Positions 46,845 to 56,436 of a stretch of DNA of 64,000 bases are shown here, one piece after another. Numbering within the stretch: the first letter of the stretch is position 1; each line of letters starts with the position of its first letter. Location: NCBI RefSeq assembly GCF_002214605.1, contig NZ_CP015193.1:786978-850977 (forward strand), in the 5' to 3' direction. The translations under genes were made by a program, and so were the position numbers. The stretch comes from Thermococcus chitonophagus (GTDB taxonomy: Archaea > Methanobacteriota_B > Thermococci > Thermococcales > Thermococcaceae). Under the pieces are notes generated by a model. That model was not told the DNA's origin. It was given only the letters and a program-made list of their open reading frames with translations, and searched no databases.

Positions 46845-47645
46845 ATGGAGAGACTTGACAGGGAAATTGCAGAGGTTCTTGGTCTTACAGAAAAGAGGGA
46901 GAAGGATAGTGAGCTCTTTAAAGTTTTCAGCGAGGTATTCGACAGGACAACAGTTGAAACGATAAGTTACTTTTACAGGAGAGGCAAGATAGAAAGGTTA
47001 TATGGCGTCTTAAGCACGGGCAAAGAAGCTAATGTGTTTGCAGGCTACGATGCCAAGGGAAACAGGATCGCCGTGAAGATATACAGGACGTACACAACGG
47101 AATTCAGGAGGATATGGGAGTATCTCGCTGCTGATCCTAGGGTTGGATACCTTCCTAAAGACATTAGAAAGCTTGTGTTTGTCTGGACGAGAAGGGAGTT
47201 CAAGAACCTGCAGAGGGCTATGAAGTACGCCGTTAGAGCTCCAGAACCAATAGCCTTCCGCAATAACATCTTGATTATGGAATATATAGGTGATGAAATG
47301 CCAGCTCCAAGATTAAAAGATGTTGAGAAGGATCTGGAGCTTAAAGACTTTGAGGAGCTTTATGACTTCGCAATGGGGGCTATAGAAAGGTTGTGGAAAA
47401 GGGGAGACATGGTTCATGGAGACCTAAGCGAGTACAATATACTCATTTGGAATGAGCCCGTGATAATAGACTGGTCCCAGGCCACAGTTAAAAGGAACAG
47501 AATGAGTCTAACTCTCCTTTACAGGGATATAAGGAATATAATCAACTACTTCGGCAAAAAAGGTGTGAGCGTTGAAGATCCTGAGGAAAAGTTCCGCGAG
47601 TTGGCGGGTGATGAATTATGGGAGAGGAATTTGAGGAGCTTATGA
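46845..47645 (+). CDS. rio1: Rio1 serine kinase/ATPase
   Basis: Atypical kinase required for late maturation of the small ribosomal subunit. 266 residues. STGKEANVFAG replaces the protein-kinase P-loop; VKIYRTYTTEFRR has the Lys; catalytic HGDLSEYNILIW and metal loop IIDWSQA are intact. N-terminal winged-helix-like region of about 45 residues. GTGATGAACT precedes the ATG. Its end overlaps the KH gene by 28 bases; the pairing with Dim2 reflects joint action on pre-40S/30S. Confidence 0.95.
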   Translation: MERLDREIAEVLGLTEKREKDSELFKVFSEVFDRTTVETISYFYRRGKIERLYGVLSTGKEANVFAGYDAKGNRIAVKIYRTYTTEFRRIWEYLAADPRVGYLPKDIRKLVFVWTRREFKNLQRAMKYAVRAPEPIAFRNNILIMEYIGDEMPAPRLKDVEKDLELKDFEELYDFAMGAIERLWKRGDMVHGDLSEYNILIWNEPVIIDWSQATVKRNRMSLTLLYRDIRNIINYFGKKGVSVEDPEEKFRELAGDELWERNLRSL

Positions 47646-48286
47646 AGAAGTATGAGAAGGTAACTAAGGACGGCGAGATAGTTAGGGATGAAGAAGATGA
47701 TGAAGAATGGGAAGAATTCTTCAAGCAGGAAGAGTACGTTAAAATACCCAAGGAGAGGATCGCCGTCCTTATAGGAAAGAAGGGTAGCACTAAAAAAGAA
47801 ATTGAGAGGAGAACCAAGACCAAGATAGAGGTAGATAGCGAGACTGGGGAGGTTTGGATAACCTCAACAAAAGAAACTGACGATCCTCTTGCCGTTTGGA
47901 AGGCGAGGGATATAGTTTTGGCTATAGGGAGAGGTTTCTCTCCAGAGAGGGCCTTTAGGCTACTCAACGAGGGAGAGTATCTCGAAATAATAAACCTCCC
48001 CGATATAATTATTGGCAATGAGAAAAACGCCCTACCCAGGGTTAGGGGTAGGATAATTGGCAGGAAGGGTAGGACAAGGCAGATAATTGAGGAAATGAGT
48101 GGAGCGAGCGTAAGCGTTTACGGAAAGACTGTGGCAATAATTGGCAACCCAATTCAGATAGAGATTGCAAAAACGGCGATAGAGAAGCTCGCTAGGGGCT
48201 CACCTCATGGGACGGTCTACAGATACCTAGAGAGGAGGAAGAAAGATCTCGAACTTGAGGGCTCGATGTATTATGAAAACCTGTGA
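47618..48286 (+). CDS. KH-domain ribosome-assembly protein (Dim2/Pno1-like)
   Basis: Protein of 222 residues with two KH domains (about 38-105: IPKERIAVLIGKKGSTKKEI; and 125-200: RVRGRIIGRKGRTRQIIEEM with GxxG loops) after an acidic N-terminal tail. It is the archaeal Dim2p, which binds the 16S rRNA 3' end and affects aIF2alpha interactions. GGTGATGAATT precedes the ATG. Confidence 0.92.
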   Translation: MGEEFEELMKKYEKVTKDGEIVRDEEDDEEWEEFFKQEEYVKIPKERIAVLIGKKGSTKKEIERRTKTKIEVDSETGEVWITSTKETDDPLAVWKARDIVLAIGRGFSPERAFRLLNEGEYLEIINLPDIIIGNEKNALPRVRGRIIGRKGRTRQIIEEMSGASVSVYGKTVAIIGNPIQIEIAKTAIEKLARGSPHGTVYRYLERRKKDLELEGSMYYENL

Positions 48287-48295
48287 GGTGTTGTT

Positions 48296-49990
48296 ATGGC
48301 CGAAGCAAGGGATCTATTTAAGGAGTTTAAGGTTCAGAGTGTAAGTGAGTTCTTCAGAAGGAACGCGGCAATGCTTGGTTACACTGGGAAGGTTAGATCA
48401 CTGACAACAATAATCCACGAGGCGGTAACGAATTCTTTAGATGCATGTGAAGAGGCTGGGATACTTCCCTATATTAGGGTTGAAATTGAGGAGCTCGGAA
48501 AGGAGCACTACAAGGTGATAGTTGAGGACAACGGTCCTGGGATTCCTGAGGATTACATTCCACACGTCTTCGGTAAGATGCTCGCTGGAACTAAGGCTCA
48601 CAGGAACATACAGAGCAGGGGACAGCAAGGTATAGGCATATCAGGAGCGGTAATGTTTGCTCAAATAACAAGCGGTAAAGCTACTCGCGTTATCACATCC
48701 ACTGGTGGGGACATAGTTGAGGCCTGGGTTAAGATAGACGTTCAGAAAAACGAGGGCAAAATTGTGAAGAAGATCAAGCATCCAAATCCCAAAGGCTGGA
48801 GAGGTACGAGGATAGAGCTCGAGGTTAAGGAAGTAAAATACGTTCGGTCAAAGCAGGGTGTTTACTGGTACCTGAAGCTCACGGCAATTGCTAATCCTCA
48901 CGCTCATATAGAGTTAATTGAACCGGATGGAAAGCTGATTGTATTTCCAAGGTCGAGCGATGAGATTCCTGAACCGCCTGTAGAGATGAAGCCCCATCCA
49001 AAGGGAGTAATGACGGACGACGTTTACACCATGGCCCACAGGAGCAAGAGGAGTAGCGTTAGGAGGTTCCTAGTTTCTGAGTTCTCGAGGATCAGCGACA
49101 AGAAAATTGATGAGCTCATAGAGTACATAGCCGCTCTCAGGCTGATAAAATCAGAGGAGAGAAAGGAGATCAGAGAGCAACTATACGAAAGGCTGGCCAA
49201 GGGAGAGGTAGATGCCGTCCTCAAGTCCTTTGGCAGGAAGTGGAAGAAGGTCGTGGAACAGGTAGCCAAGATCATGGAGAAGCCCCCCGAGAAGTTAACT
49301 TGGCACGAGGCGGAGGAGATAGTTGAAGCCTTTAAGCTGATGAAGTTTTTAGCACCACCAACTCACGGCCTAAGGCCCATTGGGGAGGAAAACATCGAGA
49401 AGGGTCTCAAGGCAATTCTGAGGCCTGAGTTTGTAACGGCAATAACTAGGCCTCCAAAGGTGTACGCTGGAGGTATACCGTTCCAGGTGGAGGTTGGGCT
49501 GGCCTATGGAGGACACATAACAAGTTCTGAAGTTTTAAGGTACGCTAATAGGGTTCCACTTCTCTTTGATGCAGGTTCATGTGTAATAACTTCGGCAGTG
49601 AGGAGCATAGACTGGAAGAGATATAGAATAGATTCGTTTGACACCGCTCCCCTAGTCGTTTTGGTCAACGTTATCAGCGTTCACGTTCCCTACACGAGCA
49701 CTGGCAAGCAGAGTATTGCTGACATCGATGAGATATACAACGAGATAAGGCTCGCTTTGATGGATACTGCAAGGAAGCTGGCCTTCTACCTTGGAGGTAA
49801 GTTCAGGAGGTTGTATCAGGTTAAGAGAAGGAAGACTCTTGAGAAGTACCTTCCTGAGATTGCTAGAGCCTTGCACATTCTAACCGGGGAGCCAGAGGAG
49901 AAGATCAAGGAGTACTTCCTGAATCTTATAGAGAGCAAAATTGAGGTTGAGGAGGTGAGTGAGGTTGAAGCTGAAGCGACAGAAGCCTAG
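48296..49990 (+). CDS. top6B: DNA topoisomerase VI subunit B
   Basis: ATPase subunit of the type IIB topoisomerase. 564 residues with a GHKL fold: N-box [15 protein letters not shown] near residue 42, VEDNGPGIP near 79, and [15 protein letters not shown] near 108. A transducer domain follows and the acidic tail overlaps Top6A. GAGGTGTTGTT precedes the ATG. Confidence 0.97.
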   Translation: MAEARDLFKEFKVQSVSEFFRRNAAMLGYTGKVRSLTTIIHEAVTNSLDACEEAGILPYIRVEIEELGKEHYKVIVEDNGPGIPEDYIPHVFGKMLAGTKAHRNIQSRGQQGIGISGAVMFAQITSGKATRVITSTGGDIVEAWVKIDVQKNEGKIVKKIKHPNPKGWRGTRIELEVKEVKYVRSKQGVYWYLKLTAIANPHAHIELIEPDGKLIVFPRSSDEIPEPPVEMKPHPKGVMTDDVYTMAHRSKRSSVRRFLVSEFSRISDKKIDELIEYIAALRLIKSEERKEIREQLYERLAKGEVDAVLKSFGRKWKKVVEQVAKIMEKPPEKLTWHEAEEIVEAFKLMKFLAPPTHGLRPIGEENIEKGLKAILRPEFVTAITRPPKVYAGGIPFQVEVGLAYGGHITSSEVLRYANRVPLLFDAGSCVITSAVRSIDWKRYRIDSFDTAPLVVLVNVISVHVPYTSTGKQSIADIDEIYNEIRLALMDTARKLAFYLGGKFRRLYQVKRRKTLEKYLPEIARALHILTGEPEEKIKEYFLNLIESKIEVEEVSEVEAEATEA

Positions 49991-51113
49991 GGAGAAGTTT
50001 TCTTACGATCCTCAAAAGGTTCTCAAAAAGCTTGAGGAGGTAGCTCAAAAGATACTGGAAGAGGTTAAGGCCGGTAAGAATCCCTACTTTGACGTTCCGA
50101 CGAGGGGATTAAATAACGTATACTTTGACGAAGAGGCGAGACTAATAAGGATGGGTGATAAGCTCTCGAGGAGGTACTTCCTCAACGTGGCTCATGCAAG
50201 AAAGTTCATGCAGACCCTAATCTTAATGGCCTACGTTAAGAGACTGGTGAGTGAGGGGAAGCACGCGAGCTTAAGAGAAGCGTACTATGCCAACAAGCAC
50301 ACCATCCCAGGGACTAAGGAAAACACATTCGAAGATCAGAGCGAGAGCGATCCGATAATAGAGGATCTTGAAAGGATGCTTGGTGTTCTGAGAGAGGAGA
50401 TGCACATTACGGCGGATAGAAGAGGGTACATCTATGGAGATATAGTCATTAAGGATGGCGAAGATGAGTTCAATGCATCTAAGCTCGGTACGGGCGGCTG
50501 GGCCGTCCCTGGGACGGTTGAGCACATTCAGTTTCCGGAGGTAAATGTTGACTACGTTCTCGTCGTCGAGACAGCTGCAATGGCCGATAGGCTGATCGAG
50601 GAGAAATATCCGAAGAGGGAGAACTGTTTAATCGTGGCAACCCAGGGTCAGGCTTCGAGAGGTGTTAGGAGGCTAATCCACAGGCTCCACTATGAAGAGG
50701 GCCTCCCGATAATAGTATTCACGGATGGAGATCCATACGGTTGGTACATTTACTCTACGATAAAACAGGGATCAATTAACCTCGCCTATCTAAGCGAGAA
50801 GCTTGCAACCCCCGATGCGAAGTTCGTGGGAATGACTATGGATGACATAAAGGAGTACGGTCTTGAAAACGTTACCGAGAAGCTCAAGGGTATTCCTCCA
50901 GATAAGAAGGGAGGGCCAACCGGGGACTACAAGAGGATAATCGAAGAGCTCAACTACCCATGGTTCCAGAACAAGGAGTGGCAGAGGCAGCTGAAGCTCG
51001 CACTCAAGTGGGGAGTGAGGATTGAACAGCAGGCTCTGGCAAACAAGAGTTTGGAGTTTGTGGCGAAGGAGTATTTGCCCGAGAAAATAAGGGAGGGTAA
51101 GCTTCTTCCGTGA
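49965..51113 (+). CDS. top6A: DNA topoisomerase VI subunit A
   Basis: Cleavage subunit (Spo11 relative), 382 residues. Catalytic Tyr in [11 protein letters not shown] near residue 145, Toprim acid pair in [14 protein letters not shown] start at TTG 49965 because GGAGGTGA is 6 bases upstream; a GTG at 49959 is too near. The frame overlaps Top6B by 26 bases, giving coupled translation. Confidence 0.96.
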   Translation: MKLKRQKPREKFSYDPQKVLKKLEEVAQKILEEVKAGKNPYFDVPTRGLNNVYFDEEARLIRMGDKLSRRYFLNVAHARKFMQTLILMAYVKRLVSEGKHASLREAYYANKHTIPGTKENTFEDQSESDPIIEDLERMLGVLREEMHITADRRGYIYGDIVIKDGEDEFNASKLGTGGWAVPGTVEHIQFPEVNVDYVLVVETAAMADRLIEEKYPKRENCLIVATQGQASRGVRRLIHRLHYEEGLPIIVFTDGDPYGWYIYSTIKQGSINLAYLSEKLATPDAKFVGMTMDDIKEYGLENVTEKLKGIPPDKKGGPTGDYKRIIEELNYPWFQNKEWQRQLKLALKWGVRIEQQALANKSLEFVAKEYLPEKIREGKLLP

Positions 51114-51119
51114 TGAGCC

Positions 51120-52367
51120 ATGCCGACTACTGAGGAGCTAATAGCTAGGATAAACAAAACATTGGACGATATAGCAATAGACACCCCAGGGTTATTTGAT
51201 GATCTCGATGTTCCTAAACTATTTTTTGTATTTAAGAACCGGCTGGAAGTTTTGAAAGATCTAGAAGAAGAGCTGGAAAGAAGGGTTGGCGAACTTGGTC
51301 CTGCTCCAATATTCAAGGACAAAAAATCAAAAGATCCTCACCTGTCTTGGATATACAGAAAGAGGCACTACAGGTCATTAACCCTCGAAAGGCTGAGAGC
51401 CGCGATAACCGCTCACAGAATGGCCCTTGCAATTCTCGATGCAAACTATGTACTAAGGAAGGGAAAGGTGGACATTCCCCCAGATGCCCTAAAGAGAAGC
51501 GATCTCCAAAAGGTAAAAGCTGTTGAAAGACCTGTAAAGCTCGGTAGGATAGATATACTACCATATCTGGCCTACTCTGGGGATGTCCTAAGATTGCTTG
51601 GTCAGAGGGGTATTGAGATAAGAGAACACTTCAAGCTAATAAAGGGCAAGCTCAGGGAAGAAGGTACGGTAAGAAAGGAGAAGTTTAGGATAGAGGTTGA
51701 GTACTGGGAAAATGGAAAGTTAAAGAAGGAGAAGCTTGATCTGCCCGTAGATGCTGACATAGAAGGGGAACTCAGGAAAAAGTATGGGAAAAGGTTTAGA
51801 TGGAGGGTTTTGAGCTACGTGAAGACTGTCGGTGTTTTAATAAATAACCATTACACCGTTGATAACCTTGCGCTTGCTTATTCTACTCTGAACCCAAAAG
51901 AGGGCGTTAGATTGCTGGCTCTCGATATTTTCAGGTACTACTTCTTAACATCTGAAAAAGAGAGGGAGAATGTCTCCATATACCCTGGGATAAGGTCGTG
52001 TATAGACTGCCACTACTCCCTGTTTGATATTCCATTCAAGGAGAGAGCAGACTTCAAGGTTGGATTTGGTAGTCTGCTCCTGATAAGGAAGTGCGAAATA
52101 GAGAAGATGCTGGTTAGGAGAAGGAGTGACATAACTAGATTGCCCAACTACGTATTGGGCGGGGTAATATTGTATGGCATTTCAAGCTTTACGGAAGAGG
52201 AAGTTGCAAACCTACTTGAGATAGACATTGGAGAGCTTAGGGAAGGCATTAGGAAGTTCGTTGTCTCGGGCCTTCACAAAGTCGTGTTCTCGGATGTAAG
52301 CAAGTTTGAGAAGTTTATGCCGAAGAGCGAGAAGGCGAAGAAGTTCCTTGAGCTCCTCCAGGGGTGA
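51120..52367 (+). CDS. DUF530-family protein
   Basis: Protein of 415 residues found in methanogens and Thermococcales. The region from about 275 (IYPGIRSCIDCHYSLFD) has a Cys pair, and the C-terminal part has a helix-turn-helix-like stretch (SFTEEEVANLLEIDIGELRE). An N-terminal helical region covers 1-110. No function is known. It starts 6 bases after Top6A, so it belongs to the Top6 operon. Confidence 0.72.
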   Translation: MPTTEELIARINKTLDDIAIDTPGLFDDLDVPKLFFVFKNRLEVLKDLEEELERRVGELGPAPIFKDKKSKDPHLSWIYRKRHYRSLTLERLRAAITAHRMALAILDANYVLRKGKVDIPPDALKRSDLQKVKAVERPVKLGRIDILPYLAYSGDVLRLLGQRGIEIREHFKLIKGKLREEGTVRKEKFRIEVEYWENGKLKKEKLDLPVDADIEGELRKKYGKRFRWRVLSYVKTVGVLINNHYTVDNLALAYSTLNPKEGVRLLALDIFRYYFLTSEKERENVSIYPGIRSCIDCHYSLFDIPFKERADFKVGFGSLLLIRKCEIEKMLVRRRSDITRLPNYVLGGVILYGISSFTEEEVANLLEIDIGELREGIRKFVVSGLHKVVFSDVSKFEKFMPKSEKAKKFLELLQG

Positions 52368-52373
52368 TATTTT

Positions 52374-52799
52374 ATGAGAGTTGAGATAACTGCGAGAAAC
52401 GTGAGAGAGTTGCTGAGGAAGATAGATGAGAATCTTAATGAGGATGTAACTGAAGTTTACATTAACTTAAGGCCCACAAAGGAGGTTGTAGTTAGGATAC
52501 TCGAGAATGCTCCTAACGTTAAGGTGATAGGGTGCCCTCCTAGCCTTTATCCGAAGGTGTCTAAGAAAGTAATTAATGCCCTTGAGAGGATGGGGATAAA
52601 GGTTATCCCGATAGCCAAAGGAAGAGGTAGGCCTAGAAAGTACTCGGAGAAAACGGTAAATTTAATTCAGGAGATGCTCAGCCGAGGTAAGAGCCCCAGG
52701 GAGATAAGTAGATCCCTGGGAATACCTTTAAGAACCCTGTACTACCTTATCTCCCTCTACAACTTAAAGCCTCTAGTTGTTGAAGATGAAGAGGATTGA
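52374..52799 (+). CDS. DUF1699-family putative DNA-binding protein
   Basis: Protein of 141 residues. N-terminal alpha/beta domain (1-80) matches DUF1699, then a basic GRGRPRKYS, AT-hook-like, and a helix-turn-helix (SPREISRSLGIPLRTLYYLI, about 105-124). A DNA-binding role is plausible. It starts 6 bases after DUF530 and closes the operon. The 166 bases downstream carry no gene. Confidence 0.7.
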   Translation: MRVEITARNVRELLRKIDENLNEDVTEVYINLRPTKEVVVRILENAPNVKVIGCPPSLYPKVSKKVINALERMGIKVIPIAKGRGRPRKYSEKTVNLIQEMLSRGKSPREISRSLGIPLRTLYYLISLYNLKPLVVEDEED

Positions 52800-52965
52800 A
52801 AAAATTTTGAGTTGTAGAATAAGAGGTAGGAGTACCTTTTGTTTTTATGACAAACTTCCTAAGAAGCAATCTGAATGCAGAAGCTGTTGCTAGTTCTTAT
52901 CAAAATTCCTGCTTACAAATATATTATAAAGCAAATAACATGAAATAAAAGCTGAGGGATTTAAT

Positions 52966-53553
52966 TTGGGTAAGAACGAAAGAATTATAATAGTGACCTC
53001 AATTTTTGTGGTTCTTGTAGGCCTTCTGACCGCCCTCTACTATGGGAGGAGTGATCACATATACAGATGCTCTGTTGCATTGTTCGGCCTATCAATTCCC
53101 CTCTGGTTGCCAGAGGTTTACACTCCTAAGGGCACGTTAAAGAAGCTCTTAGCTCCTGTGTATGATACTGAGGTCATGGCCTTCTTGGGAGTCTTCATAG
53201 CGGTTCACGTTTCCCTGGTTAATGTTCCCTTCACGACTGTCGATCTGTTCCACAAGGAGTGGAGAGATGCTGACATGATAAGCCACTTTCTTGGTGGTTT
53301 GGTGCTCTGGCTCATGATCGCGAGGATCTTAGTGGAGTTTAACATTCCATGGCGTGACATTTTAAAGTACTCGGTGGTTGCTTTTTACATTTTGGCAATT
53401 GGCTGGGAGGTTGCTGAAAAGGTAAGCGAATCAGAGATATCATTCATCACAGAAACCGTTGGCAACAAAATGAGGGATCTCATTATGGACTCCCTGGGAA
53501 TGATAAGTGGAATAAAAATAAGAAAGAAAATCACTTCTTTCCGGCGATCTTGA
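52966..53553 (+). CDS. multi-span membrane protein of unknown function
   Basis: Protein of 195 residues with five or so hydrophobic segments. DADMISHFLGGLVLWLMIAR followed by GWEVAEK is similar in layout to DUF2238/VanZ-like proteins, but I cannot assign it. Start is TTG 52966 with GAGGGAT 7 bases upstream; TATA-like ATATATTATAAAG lies near 52918-52930. It converges on TldE with a 23-base overlap. Confidence 0.65.
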   Translation: MGKNERIIIVTSIFVVLVGLLTALYYGRSDHIYRCSVALFGLSIPLWLPEVYTPKGTLKKLLAPVYDTEVMAFLGVFIAVHVSLVNVPFTTVDLFHKEWRDADMISHFLGGLVLWLMIARILVEFNIPWRDILKYSVVAFYILAIGWEVAEKVSESEISFITETVGNKMRDLIMDSLGMISGIKIRKKITSFRRS

Positions 53554-54859
53554 CGTTCTCAAACTTTATGTATGGTGTTATCACAGTGTACATTGCTGGT
53601 AATGCCCTCTGTTCCTTGCTGACTTCCGTGGCCTGCTTCAATAGCTCGTAAATGTTCCCGGCAATTAGGAAGACGCTTGATCCAACGATCTCTCCGTCCT
53701 CTATTAGGTAAGCTGGATTTGCCGTCACGGCAAAGTTACCGTTGTCGGGGTTACTTGAGTGTGCACCCTGAACGCCATCGACGAAGTAGCCGTGCTTGAT
53801 TTCCCCAATTATATCCTCGAGTGACCTCTTGCCCTCTTCAATGACGACTGTGTTGAGACCTATGCTGACACCTCCGCCCCTCCAGTCTCTTTGCCCGTGC
53901 CCCGTGCTCTCCGTGCCGTATATCTTTGCCCAGTAGTTGTCCCATACGAACCCCTTGAATATTCCTTTCTCTATGAGCATCGTCTTTCTCGTTGGAACCC
54001 CTTCCCCATCGAAGACAGCCTTTGCTATGCTGAGCTCGTGGAACGTGTCATCGTACATCGTTATAACCTCACTCGCGATGCTCTCTCCAACCTTATCAGC
54101 TAGTGGCGTGGTCTTCTTCACTAACCTCTCACCGCTGAAGGCCGGGAAGAGCGTGTAGAATAGTAAGCCTGAGGTAGCCCAGGGGCCAAAGATTATTGGT
54201 ACTTCTTCGTTCTTTGCCTCCTTGACCTTATAGGCCCACTGAACCTTCTGCACGCCTTTCTCAACTACTCCCTCAACGTCCAAGTTAAGATTATCTTTAG
54301 CATCGAATTCGAATATTCCTGGGGTGACTACACCCTCCTTCTTCCCAACGAATTCAAAGAACAGGTGTGAGTAGCCGAACTCTTGGGTCACGTTTATCCC
54401 TTGGGAGTTGTAAATTCCTACCTCAACCCATGAAGCTCCTGCAGATCCTCCAGCTACAGTTATGTGCTCATCCTTCTCTCTTGCGAGCTTTATTCCTTCA
54501 AGGACGAAGTTAACGAGCCTATCTGGTGAGACCTCCTTTAGCTCTTCATTGACCTTTGGCTTTTCCCTGTACTTTCCTGGGCTTGGGAGGGAGTGCCACT
54601 TTTCATCTGGGTTATTTAGTTTGGCCATCTTTGCGGCCGACTCTATGGCCTTCTTCACTTCTTCCTTATCGGCGGTGTCTATTATGGCAATTCCGATCCT
54701 CTTGTCTTTAATTCCTCTGATTATCGTGACGACGTTCGTTCTCGTTGAGGCCATTGATATTTCGTTAAGCTCAACGTCGACGCTTACGTCCCTTCCCCTC
54801 TGGACGACTATCTCAAGCTCGTCAAAAAACTTCTCACCGTACTTAATCAGCTCCTCCAT
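53531..54859 (-). CDS. tldE: TldE/PmbA, non-catalytic partner of TldD
   Basis: 442 residues of the TldD/PmbA family without the HExxxH motif, as expected for TldE. Seen: TNVVTIIRGIKDKRIGIAI, SSNPDNGNFAVTANPAYLIEDG and GNIYELLKQATEVS. With TldD it forms a heterodimeric metalloprotease that digests unfolded peptides; in E. coli the pair also processes microcin B17. The ATG at 54859 follows GGTGAT; the TldD stop lies within that site. Confidence 0.93.
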   Translation of the reverse strand: MEELIKYGEKFFDELEIVVQRGRDVSVDVELNEISMASTRTNVVTIIRGIKDKRIGIAIIDTADKEEVKKAIESAAKMAKLNNPDEKWHSLPSPGKYREKPKVNEELKEVSPDRLVNFVLEGIKLAREKDEHITVAGGSAGASWVEVGIYNSQGINVTQEFGYSHLFFEFVGKKEGVVTPGIFEFDAKDNLNLDVEGVVEKGVQKVQWAYKVKEAKNEEVPIIFGPWATSGLLFYTLFPAFSGERLVKKTTPLADKVGESIASEVITMYDDTFHELSIAKAVFDGEGVPTRKTMLIEKGIFKGFVWDNYWAKIYGTESTGHGQRDWRGGGVSIGLNTVVIEEGKRSLEDIIGEIKHGYFVDGVQGAHSSNPDNGNFAVTANPAYLIEDGEIVGSSVFLIAGNIYELLKQATEVSKEQRALPAMYTVITPYIKFENVKIAGKK

Positions 54860-54864
54860 CTCCA

Positions 54865-56232
54865 TCACCCGATGAGAATTCCTCCATCGAACCTCATGTG
54901 GGGTCCACCTGAGCTAACAAATGCCGTCTGTCCCTTTCCACAGAATCCAACCTCAAGCCCGAAGTCCTTACCTACTGCTGTTATCTTCTTCAGGGCCTCA
55001 ATTGCAACTCCCGTGATTGAAGTATCCCTTATCGGTTCTGCAATCTCTCCGTTCCTTATCACATAGCCCTCCTGAATTCCCACTTGGAACGCAGAGTTGA
55101 GCTGGGCCTGTCCTCCCCTGAAGTCTACAACGTAGTAGCCGAACTTGATGTCCTCTATCATCTCCTCAAATGACCAGTCTCTCGGCTCGAAGATCGTGTT
55201 CCTCATCCTTATTATCGGTGGGTACCTGTAGTCTTGGGCCCTTGCATGTCCATTTGGCTCCATGCCCCACTTTGCAGCGTACTCCCTGTTCAGCATTATC
55301 TCCTTCAGTATTCCGTTCTCGATGATGTGTATGTCCTTGACTGGGACCCCCTCATCGTCGTACTTGTCGTTTCCAAAGCCTCCCTCGACGTACCTCTCGC
55401 TCATCGTTACGAACTCTGGGGCAATCTGCTTGCCCATGAGATCCTTGAACGGTGAGTTTATGGTGAGGTCGGCCTCAGCTAGGTGGCCGAGTGCCTCATG
55501 GGCTATGATCCCGACGACTATCGGGCCGGCAACTATTGGCCACTCTCCCCTCTTTGGAGCAACTCCATTGAGCTGTGAGTGTAACTTCCTCAAGAGTCTG
55601 TCCTTTACCTTCTCATTGGGCTCTTTCTCCGTCATGAGCTCCCAGCCGTAGTCAACGGCCCCGATGCTGTCCCTTGCCATAGCCAATCTTCCCTCTTTCT
55701 TTCCGGTGACATAGACCCCTTGGTAGAGGTAGTTGTAGTCCCACTCTATTCTCGTTCCCTCGTTAGTTAGGAGTATTTTCTGGCCGCCTCCGTCTTCGTA
55801 CCTTATGTTAACGCTCTTTACTGCTTCATCCTCCTTGAGGAGCTTCTCAAGTTCCCTGAGGTGGTTAACTTTCTCTTCTATGTCGACTTCCTTGGGCTTG
55901 ACTTTCATCTTGCTCTTAACAAAGTCCTCCACGGGCTTTATCTCCGCGAGCTTTATCTTCTCTTTCTTTGTCTCTGCTGCGGCCTTTGCGAGCTTGTATG
56001 CCTCTTTGATAGCTTCCTCTAACCTGCTGAGATCGCTCGTGGAAGAGAAGCCCCACGCTCCATTTGCGAGAACCCTAATTGCTACTCCCCTGTTCAGCTT
56101 TTCAGTAAAGCTCACGAAAACTCCGTCTTTGAGGTTTAGCGTTGTTTTCTTGAGGTTTTCGTACCTCAGCTCGATGTACTCTGCCTTAATATTTTCCTCG
56201 GCCCAGCGAAGGGCTTTTTCCAAGGTCTCCAT
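54865..56232 (-). CDS. tldD: TldD zinc metalloprotease
   Basis: Catalytic subunit of 455 residues. Zinc motif HEALGH near residue 245; a Cys in GFCGKGQTAFVSSGGPHMRFD near the C-terminus is usual. The ATG 56232 (METLEKALRW) follows GGTGGTTCTT; the frame upstream contains the promoter (CTTTTATACAC on the minus strand near 56275-56285) and is not coding. It is divergent from the Cys-rich gene. Confidence 0.94.
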   Translation of the reverse strand: METLEKALRWAEENIKAEYIELRYENLKKTTLNLKDGVFVSFTEKLNRGVAIRVLANGAWGFSSTSDLSRLEEAIKEAYKLAKAAAETKKEKIKLAEIKPVEDFVKSKMKVKPKEVDIEEKVNHLRELEKLLKEDEAVKSVNIRYEDGGGQKILLTNEGTRIEWDYNYLYQGVYVTGKKEGRLAMARDSIGAVDYGWELMTEKEPNEKVKDRLLRKLHSQLNGVAPKRGEWPIVAGPIVVGIIAHEALGHLAEADLTINSPFKDLMGKQIAPEFVTMSERYVEGGFGNDKYDDEGVPVKDIHIIENGILKEIMLNREYAAKWGMEPNGHARAQDYRYPPIIRMRNTIFEPRDWSFEEMIEDIKFGYYVVDFRGGQAQLNSAFQVGIQEGYVIRNGEIAEPIRDTSITGVAIEALKKITAVGKDFGLEVGFCGKGQTAFVSSGGPHMRFDGGILIG

Positions 56233-56378
56233 AAGAACCACCATTGACATTTGTACAGTAGGTGTATAACGTGTTGTGTATAAAAGGCTTTTGAACATTT
56301 CGATATAGATCGAAGATAATTACTACTTAAAAGAGTTTTTATTCACTATTATCAATATTTTGCCAATTTTTAAGCAAA

Positions 56379-56390
56379 AAGGTTATATAT
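56379..56390 (+). promoter_or_regulatory. TATA box of the Cys-rich gene
   Basis: AGGTTATATATC sits about 25 bases before the expected transcription start, which lies in the leader of the gene starting at 56437. It rules out the in-frame ATG at 56392 as start. Confidence 0.6.
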
Positions 56391-56436
56391 CATGAAGTTC
56401 ATGAAATTAATTGCAAGAATATTATGGGGGGGTGAT

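Noticed and set aside
51117-51132. GTGATGA followed by CTGA at the end of Top6A, like the first half of a box C/D RNA
   Set aside because: No C' or second D box follows at the expected distance and the rest is coding for DUF530.
52800-52965. Possible small RNA in the gap after DUF1699
   Set aside because: Contains one CTGA but no GATGA partner or stable GC stem; it is ordinary AT-rich promoter DNA.
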